A stretch of DNA of 64,000 nucleotides from an uncultured Clostridia bacterium (lineage in GTDB: Bacteria; Bacillota; Clostridia; Oscillospirales; Oscillospiraceae): NCBI GenBank assembly GCA_946550725.1, contig CAMNQX010000003.1, positions 1 through 64,000 of the forward strand. The letters run 5' to 3'. This document shows positions 15,089 through 22,000 of the stretch, in pieces. The stretch's first letter is position 1; each line of letters starts with the position of its first letter. The notes under the pieces are model-generated. The model had not been told where the DNA came from and searched no databases. It worked only from the letters and a program-made list of their open reading frames with translations. The position numbers were made by a program, and so were the translations under genes.

Positions 15089-15733
15089 ATGCCTAGGAAC
15101 AAGAACAAGAACAAGAGAAAAAACGCTAAAAAGCCACTTGGTACGCCTATAAGCATTGTTTTTCCCGACAATATAAGTGCGGATGAGATGAAGCACATTA
15201 TTGCTGGCGGGTTATTGGAGTTTGAGCAGCAAAAGAAACAACGGGAAGATGAAGCGAAGGAATTAAGTTGCAAAGAGTGGCAACACGCTATAGGAGTTAA
15301 AGATTTTTCAAGCGTAAAAAGGCCAAAGAAGTGGCTGTTACAGTCATTCAATTTTCTACAGGTTTTTTGGAATATCTGCACAGTCCCCCAAAAGCATATT
15401 AAAGGGGATGGTGTTATATTCAGTCTCATGCAAATGATTTTAGCTATGCTTTTTGGAGCTGTAAATGTAATCCTATTGATCCTAGCATTTCTGATAGTGC
15501 TTTGCCCATTAGGCTCATTCTTAGGAGTAATACCAGCTATGAGATGGGAAAACATAGCGGTTATCTGGTCTTGTGGATTACTTGCATTTGTGCTTTCAAG
15601 AATTTTTCGGATAGCTAGCTTTGAAATCATAAAGATGGAAGATCACAACTATTTATTCGGGCTGTTTGCTTGCGTTACATCGATTATATCGGTAGTGATT
15701 GCGGTAATTACACTTGTCATAACACGGAAATGA
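15089..15733 (+). CDS. Membrane protein of unknown function, right end of element
   Basis: 214 residues; ATG with AGGAGG 12 bases upstream. The first 35 residues are very basic (PRNKNKNKRKNAKK), then PISIVFPDNISADEMKHII and a charged helix. Three to four hydrophobic helices follow between residues 110 and 212. I do not recognise a family. It is the last gene before attR, AT-rich, and is separated from the rest of the cargo by array R5. The basic N-terminus plus C-terminal helices suggests a cytoplasmic domain tethered to the membrane. Confidence 0.72.
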   Translation: MPRNKNKNKRKNAKKPLGTPISIVFPDNISADEMKHIIAGGLLEFEQQKKQREDEAKELSCKEWQHAIGVKDFSSVKRPKKWLLQSFNFLQVFWNICTVPQKHIKGDGVIFSLMQMILAMLFGAVNVILLILAFLIVLCPLGSFLGVIPAMRWENIAVIWSCGLLAFVLSRIFRIASFEIIKMEDHNYLFGLFACVTSIISVVIAVITLVITRK

Positions 15734-15811
15734 ACCGTTAAGGAATATCCATTTGATTAGCAAAACACAGTTAAACCTAGGGCGATATTCTCCTGAATAT
15801 TGCCCCGTTTT

Positions 15812-15834
15812 TTGACCCTTACATTGACCCTTAT
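15812..15834 (+). repeat. Right arm-type repeat, probable integrase binding site
   Basis: TTGACCCTTAC, AT, TGACCCTTAT: 21 of 23 bases equal to 2198-2220 and in the same orientation, 116 bp inside the attR core. Confidence 0.6.
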
Positions 15835-15950
15835 CACGGTAGAACTGGTCAACACCCTTTGACACATGATGAAATGGTGATTTTGAAAAAGTTAGTATTT
15901 GCAATACTTGGCGGGATATTGTGACACTCTTTGAGACTGTCGCTCACCTA

Positions 15951-15973
15951 TTCGAGTCCCTTCGGGCGTACCA
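15951..15973 (+). repeat. attR core (23-bp direct repeat, right copy)
   Basis: Exact copy of the tRNA-Arg 3' end at 2087-2109. No other part of a tRNA precedes it, so it is the duplicate created by integration and marks the right border of the element. Confidence 0.9.
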
Positions 15974-15976
15974 GGT

Positions 15977-16022
15977 AAAAAACCTCGCAAATGCTGTAGT
16001 TTCAGCGTTTGCGAGGTTTTTT
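15977..16022 (+). terminator. Original tRNA-Arg terminator, displaced by the element
   Basis: A 20-bp stem (15977-15996 with 16003-16022, one G-T pair) ending in T6 starts three bases after attR. Joining base 2109 to 15974 would put it directly behind the tRNA. Confidence 0.85.
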
Positions 16023-16151
16023 CTTTTCTCGACGGGCAGAGATGAGGTTGCAAAAATAGGCATTTTGAGCATATCCAGGCCGGGAACTTTTTTAAAATCA
16101 GCCGCAGTTTCGTATTTCCTTTATTATTAAGAATGGATTTTTGTTTATGCA

Positions 16152-16180
16152 TTGCAATTTAAATAATATCATGATATAAT
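16152..16180 (+). promoter_or_regulatory. Promoter of the P-loop ATPase gene
   Basis: TTGCAA (16152-16157) and TATAAT (16175-16180) with a 17-base spacer, 46 bases before the start codon. Confidence 0.7.
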
Positions 16181-16226
16181 AGAGTCCATAAAAACAATGC
16201 ACTTATAGAGAAAGGATGCGCTATGT

Positions 16227-17717
16227 ATGAAAAAGTTTGAAATTTCCTTTTCAGATATTGATTGGGGAGAAGACGAGGCGAAAAACGATGAATCTTTAGA
16301 AAGATATTTTGTGGAGTTTCCTGGGTATGAGAAAATAATTGAAGGCAGGAAGCGATATATTATTGGTCGAAAAGGAACTGGGAAATCTGCCATTTTACAA
16401 AAGCTGAGGTTGCAGGCTACTTCGGATCCGCTATCGTTTTATACGGACATTTCTTTGCGGGATTTTCCTTTAAATGATTTTAAATCCTTGGGTGATCGTA
16501 GTTTGCAGGATAAATCGAAATATATTTCTGCTTGGAAGTTTCTGATGCTAACTGAAATTGCAAACCTGCTTGTGCGTGATAATTCTATTGAGGAGACACC
16601 GGAATTAGAAATGCTAAAAAAATTCATAAAAGATAATTTCCCGGATGGCATTTCTGTCCCGGAGACAATAAGCAGATTGCGGCAAAATGAAAATAAGATT
16701 GCAATGGTAGCATCTATTTTGTCTGGAGAGCATAGTGCTTCTGAAGGAACAGAAGTGACGGCTCAGGTTCACTATAATAGAGCGGTTAAGGCATTGGAAG
16801 ATTTGCTTGCGCATATTCATACTGACTCGTCTTACTATATTCTGGTTGATGAACTTGATGAAGGATATCGGGCAAAAAACAGCAACCTTAGCTTGGTTAT
16901 TTTATCACTGTTGCGGGCAACAGATGAAATTTTCAATTCCTTTAGAAAGAATGGAATAAGGTGTATTCCTGTCGTAGTACTGCGGTCGGATATATTTGAT
17001 AGTTTGGAAGATAATGATTTGAATAAGATAGATGACTTTGTTTTGCGGTTAAACTGGACGACGGATGAAAATGATCCGTGGTCGTTGAAACAAATTGCGG
17101 AAAAGAGAATTGCGGCAACGATCAAAGCGAGGTTTCCCAATTTTGAAACAGAAGATTATTGGAAACTTATTGCCGACAATGATACTGCACCTAAAGGCTT
17201 GTGGCAGTATTTGTGTATTTTAACCTTTAGCCGCCCTCGCGATATAGTTAAATTGCTTAAATATTGTTCTGAAAATGTTAGTGGTGCCAAATTGACATTG
17301 TCAGATGTTCAAAAAGTTGAAATTACTTATTCTGGATGGTTCTACAGAGAATTTCGCGATGAGGTTCAAAGCTTTTTGCCGTGCTGGAAGGAGGCACTAA
17401 ACTGCATTTCTGAAGTGGCAAAGGGCAAAGAAACAACAGAAGAGTTGATAAAACGATTTAAGGCTAATGAAGTGATAATGTCTTGGTGTGAGGACAACAA
17501 AAAGCAACCTATTGATGTTTTAAAGACTTTGTTTGATTATAGTGTTGTTGGTTGTATAAATGAAAGCGGAAGGTGGATTTTCAAATATAAGGATGACTAT
17601 TTTGAATTTATGCCGTCCTATCCATATTATTGTGTTCACTACGGGTTTTGCCGGAAGTTGCGGATCCAGAAATCCTATGATAGAACAATAGTAAGTGTAT
17701 ATCAAAGCTATAATTAA
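16227..17717 (+). CDS. P-loop ATPase, Sll1717-like, possible defence gene
   Basis: 496 residues, complete, with AAAGGA nine bases before the ATG. Walker A is GRKGTGKSAI near residue 50, and Walker B YYILVDELDEGY near 205; an arginine-containing VVVLRSDIFDSLED follows near 255. The order and spacing fit the STAND/Sll1717-type P-loop ATPase family, many of whose members sit in defence islands. The C-terminal 170 residues (SGWFYREFRDEVQSFLP onward) may be the effector-linked winged-helix part. The gene is AT-rich compared with the chromosome and stands alone just outside attR, so it probably came from an earlier insertion at the same tRNA. No partner gene is seen. Confidence 0.8.
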   Translation: MKKFEISFSDIDWGEDEAKNDESLERYFVEFPGYEKIIEGRKRYIIGRKGTGKSAILQKLRLQATSDPLSFYTDISLRDFPLNDFKSLGDRSLQDKSKYISAWKFLMLTEIANLLVRDNSIEETPELEMLKKFIKDNFPDGISVPETISRLRQNENKIAMVASILSGEHSASEGTEVTAQVHYNRAVKALEDLLAHIHTDSSYYILVDELDEGYRAKNSNLSLVILSLLRATDEIFNSFRKNGIRCIPVVVLRSDIFDSLEDNDLNKIDDFVLRLNWTTDENDPWSLKQIAEKRIAATIKARFPNFETEDYWKLIADNDTAPKGLWQYLCILTFSRPRDIVKLLKYCSENVSGAKLTLSDVQKVEITYSGWFYREFRDEVQSFLPCWKEALNCISEVAKGKETTEELIKRFKANEVIMSWCEDNKKQPIDVLKTLFDYSVVGCINESGRWIFKYKDDYFEFMPSYPYYCVHYGFCRKLRIQKSYDRTIVSVYQSYN

Positions 17718-17843
17718 AAAGACAAGAGGAACGTGACGCTTTTTTCAAATAGGTATAACTCCCCAAAACAGATCAAACTGCGCCTATTTGCGGGCGGGAT
17801 AACCTCTTTTGAATATGCACGTCTCCGCACGTCGTAAGGCAAA

Positions 17844-17874
17844 AAAAGAGACACGGCACAGCCGTGTCTCTTTT
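17844..17874. terminator. Bidirectional terminator
   Basis: Perfect 14-bp stem AAAAGAGACACGGC with GCCGTGTCTCTTTT around an ACA loop. It lies between the plus-strand ATPase gene and the minus-strand SLH gene and can end both. Confidence 0.85.
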
Positions 17875-17887
17875 CTTTCACCGTTGT

Positions 17888-18988
17888 TCAAATTCCCCGG
17901 GGGATGTCCACAAACGCTTTGCAGAAGCGGGTGAGGATGGCGGCCATTTGGGCGCGGGTGGCGCTGCCCTGGGGGTTTATCGTGCCGTCGCCCATACCGG
18001 AGAGAAGCCCCGCGCCCACCGCCCAGGACATGGCGTCCCCGGCGTAGGGGGAGATGGCGGCCAGGTCGGTAAAGGCGGTCAGGTCGCCCCGGGCGGCGGT
18101 GGAATAGCCCATGGCCCGGGCGTAGCGGTACAGGATGGTGGCAAATTGCTCCCGGGTGAGCAGCCCGCTGGGCCGGAACTCGCCCGTCTCATAGCCGTTG
18201 ACGATGCTCTGCTGAGCGGCCCAGCCCACGGGGTAGGCGTAGTACTGTCCCAGGGCCACGTCGGGGAAGGAGGGGGCCTGAGCAGGGGGCGAACCGGCCA
18301 GGCGGTAGAGCACGGTGACGATCATCGCCCGGGAGGTGGACGCGTCGGGGGCGAAGGTATCGCCGCTGACGCCGTTCATCATGCCCTTGTCGTAGACGTA
18401 CTTGACCTCGTTGTAAAACCAGTCTGTCTCCGCCACATCGGTGAAGGGCAACTCGGGTTCAGGCTCCGGTTCGGGGGTGGGGGTAGGCGTAGGGGTGGGA
18501 CGGCCGCCGGAGGAGCTGCCGCCGGAGCCGCCGGAGGACTGGCGGGAGACGGCGATGGACTGTCCCTCCGCGATGGGCTTCAGGTCGCGGTCCAGAAGGG
18601 TCAGGGTGGCGGCGTCGGCCGGAGAGAGGGAAGCGGAGAGAGTCAGCGTCCCCAGGTCCAGACTGCCGTTTTTGTTCAGCGCGGCCTGGTCGGTGAGGTA
18701 GACGGTCACCAGGGTCTGGTCCTCCCCGGCGGTGCAGCCGCAGGGCGGCGCGTAGGCGGTGGAAGAAACGGGGGCGAGAGTGGCGGAGGTGCACACGCCC
18801 TTCACCGTCAGCTCCAGCTGAACGCCGTAGATGCTCTCCTGACCCAAGTCCTGGAGCTTGAGGCGCAGGGTGGAGCCGCTTTGGGTGTAGGTCAGCTTGG
18901 GAGTGGAGACTGCCCCGGCGGGGAGCAGGAACACACCCAGCAGGGCGAGGCACAGGGCCAGGGCGGTGAGACGGCGGTATCTGGTCAT
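17888..18988 (-). CDS. SLH-anchored surface protein with cohesin-like domain
   Basis: 366 residues. A signal peptide spans residues 1-26 (LALCLALLGVFLLPAGA). Residues 28-150 are beta-rich and cohesin-like: IYGVQLELTVKG and later GSLDLGTLTLSASLSP match the start and the G-x-x-x-x-L-x-F-x strand pattern of cohesins. A Ser/Gly-rich then [16 protein letters not shown] linker leads to three SLH repeats (PFTDVAETDWFYNEVKYVYD, SFPDVALGQYYAYPVGWA, AFTDLAAISPYAGDAMSWA) that attach to the wall polymer. It is 16 bp downstream of the dockerin-bearing M60 peptidase, in the same direction, so the pair may form an anchor and its docked enzyme. The cohesin call is by eye; the SLH call is firm. Confidence 0.85.
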   Translation of the reverse strand: MTRYRRLTALALCLALLGVFLLPAGAVSTPKLTYTQSGSTLRLKLQDLGQESIYGVQLELTVKGVCTSATLAPVSSTAYAPPCGCTAGEDQTLVTVYLTDQAALNKNGSLDLGTLTLSASLSPADAATLTLLDRDLKPIAEGQSIAVSRQSSGGSGGSSSGGRPTPTPTPTPEPEPEPELPFTDVAETDWFYNEVKYVYDKGMMNGVSGDTFAPDASTSRAMIVTVLYRLAGSPPAQAPSFPDVALGQYYAYPVGWAAQQSIVNGYETGEFRPSGLLTREQFATILYRYARAMGYSTAARGDLTAFTDLAAISPYAGDAMSWAVGAGLLSGMGDGTINPQGSATRAQMAAILTRFCKAFVDIPRGI

Positions 18989-19004
18989 GGCAAAGCCCTC
19001 CTTG

Positions 19005-22000
19005 TTATTTCACCAGGGTAACGGCGGGAAGATCCTCGCCGCCGGGGGAGTAGATCCAGAGGGTCTGGGCGGTGAGCCGCTTGGAGGAGGCGTCGTTAGG
19101 GTCGTCGGTGCGGTACAGCTCCAGGCGAATTTGGCTGGGCAGCAGGTGGGAGGCGTCGCAGGAGGAGGTCTCCTGCAGCTCCGCCTCGGCCTGGATGTCG
19201 GGGACGAAGAGGAACAGCCCGTCGGAGAGGTCGCTCACCGGCCCGCTCTCGGGGATGGCGGCGAACAGGAGGGCGTAGCCCGCCAGAGGCCGCTCCACCA
19301 CGTCCAGCTCGGCGAGGTCGCCGTCCTCGGTGGTGGCAGTGCCGGTGAACCGGCCCACCACGTTCACGGTGTTGTACACCGGGTCGCCCCGGTAGTTGCC
19401 CACGATGACCAGCGTCCCGGCGGGGATGGTCTCGGTGCCGTCCAGGGTGTCGTAGGTGTAGTCGGCGGTGAGGCGGCCCATGGTCGCCCCGTCCAGGAAG
19501 GACACGTCGTCGCCGGGGTAGCTGATGAAGCGGAGAGCGTCGGCGGCCACGCCGCCTTCAATGGTGACGGTCTTGGCGTCGTAGGTGCCGATGCGGGTGT
19601 CGTCCGCGGCCGCAACCGGGAGCTTGAAGTAGGCAAGGAAGGCGGCGGGATCGTCTACGGCCTGATTGTGAGCGGCGTCCAGAACCGTGGAGAGGGCCTG
19701 GGTGGTCTTGCCCTCGCCGTCGGTGACGGTGACGGTCACCACTGCATCGGAGGGGGTGAAGCTCAGAAGCTTCAGACCGGAGACGGCAGTCTCCTCCTTG
19801 AAGGTGACCACCAGCTTGCCGTCCTCGCTCTTCACGGTGTAGGCGCTGGTGTCCACCGTCTTGTCGTAAGCGATGCGGATCTCGCCGGCGTCGGCGGAGG
19901 TCACCCGGTTGCCCAGGATGTCGTAGGCCACCACTTCATAAGAGAACACCCGGTGGTTGGCGGAGCCGATCACGTCCACATATTCCGTCTGGGCGGCGTC
20001 CACAAAGGCGACGGACTGGCCGTTACGGCAAATTTCAAAGCCCTGCAGGTCGCCCGCGATGGCGGAGGAGTCGATGGAGAGGGTCACGGCGTTGTCGGCG
20101 GTCTTGACGGCCTGGGCGGCGAGGGTCCCGGCGGCGGGGGCGGTATTGTCCAGCCGCGCCCGGCGGCTCTGGTCGCTGAGATACCAAACAGCCCGGCTTT
20201 CAGCGGGGTAAGTCGCCAGCTTGGTCTTGGTCTCGGCGCTGAGGGTCATGCCCCAGCGGGTGAAGAACTCTGTGAGGTCGGCGTTAGCGACGGCGGAGGC
20301 GGTGAGGGCGAAGCGGTCGTCATAGGAGGCGGCGCCGTTGGTGTAGGTCCCCGCCTTCCACGCCTTGAAGAAGCGGTTGTAGAAGTCCAGAGGATCGCTA
20401 TCGTCATAGGCCAGGTGGAGCTGGTAGTACATCCCCAGCTGAACAAAGACGTTGTTGGACGCGCCGGGGTAGCCTTGGGCCACCTTGGTGAAGATCTCGG
20501 GATACTTGCCGCTCTTTTCCAGGCGGGAGGGGAGGGTGCCCTGGCCGTTGTCGTAGGTCTGGACCAGGATGGAGTAGATGTTGTTGGTGATCTCCGCCTT
20601 GCCCAGCTTGTCCATGTTGTGGCCGATCTCGTGGGCGATGCCCCAGCCGAACAAGCGGTTGGCGGAGGCGTCTTCCGGGAGCTGGGACAGGGGCTTGCCG
20701 GTGACCATCCCGGCGCAGGAGCCGTACCCGATGCCGATGTGGTTGCCGGCGGCGTACATGAACGCTCCGGCGAACATGGTCATGCAGCGGACGTTCTGGC
20801 GGGTCTGCATATCATTCTCGGCGTACACCTTGTCGATGCCCTGGGTACGCTTGCAGATGGCCATGATGTCCTCCCAGGCCTCAATGGCGGCGTAGAGGGT
20901 GTCGATCTTTTCTTCCCGCTCTCCGCTGCCCAGCGCGCCGTTCACCGCCAGGGCGGGGAGGGACAGCAGGGCCACGGGAGTGGAGATCTCGGTGACGTTG
21001 CGGTAGTCCTTTTGGGGAACGGTGATTTTGACGGCGGCAACGTAGTTGGCCAACGCGTCCACATAGCTGCCGATGGCGTCCCGGCGCTCCGTCTCGGTGT
21101 GGTCATACCAGTTGGCCAGCTCCAGGGTGGGGATGACCACGGCGCGGCGAACGTGGAGGGAGATGCCCTCGGGGGCGGAGCCGCCGTAGGAGACGTAGAG
21201 GCTGCCGCCGTTGTAGCCTGCGCGGCTGCCAATGGCGGGGACGGTGAGGATGTTGCGGCCGTTCTCCAGCGTGCCGACCTGGGCCAGCCAGGCAGAGGCC
21301 TCGGCGTTGAACTGGGAGGCGTAGAGGGTCACGGTCTGGCCGTCGGGAATGCCGTCGGCGTAGACGGTCAGCTCCTGCTTGGCGGTGGCGGTGACGCCCA
21401 AGGGCTGGAGGACGCTGCCGCCCTGAGAATACTTGGCGTCGGCGGAGCCGCTGCGGCTCTCAATGCCCGTTTTCACCAGACCGGAGGAAACGCCGCCATT
21501 CAGCAGCTCCCCGGCCAGCTTCAACTCGTCGGCCATGGTGTTCCAGTCCACATAGTAGTTCTTTTCGTCGCTGTTGAGGCGGGCGGTGAGGGTGTCCAGC
21601 TGCTCTTGCGTCACACCCTCCTGAAGGGCGGTGTGCAGGCCGTTGGCAAAGAGCGCGTCGATCTCGTCGGGCAGGCAGTGGGCGGGGTCATACTCCATAA
21701 AGAGGAGCTGGGAGCAGGAGACGGTGAGGTAGGCCCGCTGCTCCACCGCCACGCTGAGCTTGACGACCTTCTTGGAGGGGGTGAAGGGGAGAATGGCAAA
21801 GTTGGTAACGGCGCAGTTGCCCCGCACGCCGGGCCAGGTGTCCACGTCCCGCCCGGTGCCGCCGTTGTCCACGCCGCCCCGGTTCTCGTCGGGGGTGATG
21901 AGGTGGCCCTTGGAGCTGAGGTCCTCCCCCTCATACCACACCCGGACGCTGTAAGCCCGGAGGTTGGTGGGGTAGGAGCCGTCCAGACGGGGCACCCAGA

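Larger units (their letters stand above)
2087..15973. mobile_element. Integrative mobilizable element in tRNA-Arg(CCG), 13.9 kb
   Basis: The element lies between two identical 23-bp copies of the tRNA 3' end. From the left it carries matching arm-type repeats at both ends, a tyrosine integrase facing attL, a treble-clef protein, an excisionase, a probable oriT, MobC and a relaxase. No type IV secretion genes, coupling protein or replication initiator are visible. It therefore fits an integrative mobilizable element that would need a helper conjugative element. The backbone is moderately GC-rich, while the cargo at 6.9-15.7 kb is clearly AT-richer than the chromosome. The cargo is divided by short palindrome arrays, described separately. 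Confidence 0.88.
15734..16226 (+). other. Noncoding right end of the element and chromosome junction
   Basis: This 493-bp gap contains the right arm repeat (15812-15834), attR (15951-15973), the displaced tRNA terminator (15977-16022) and, at its end, the promoter of the ATPase gene. Open frames in it are short, lack ribosome sites and cross these signals, so I call no gene here. Confidence 0.75.

Noticed and set aside
2087-15973. A complete conjugative element
   Set aside because: No VirB4, coupling protein or other secretion genes are found; only mobilization genes are present.
15874-16150. Short open frames around attR
   Set aside because: They cross the att core and a 20-bp-stem terminator and lack ribosome sites.
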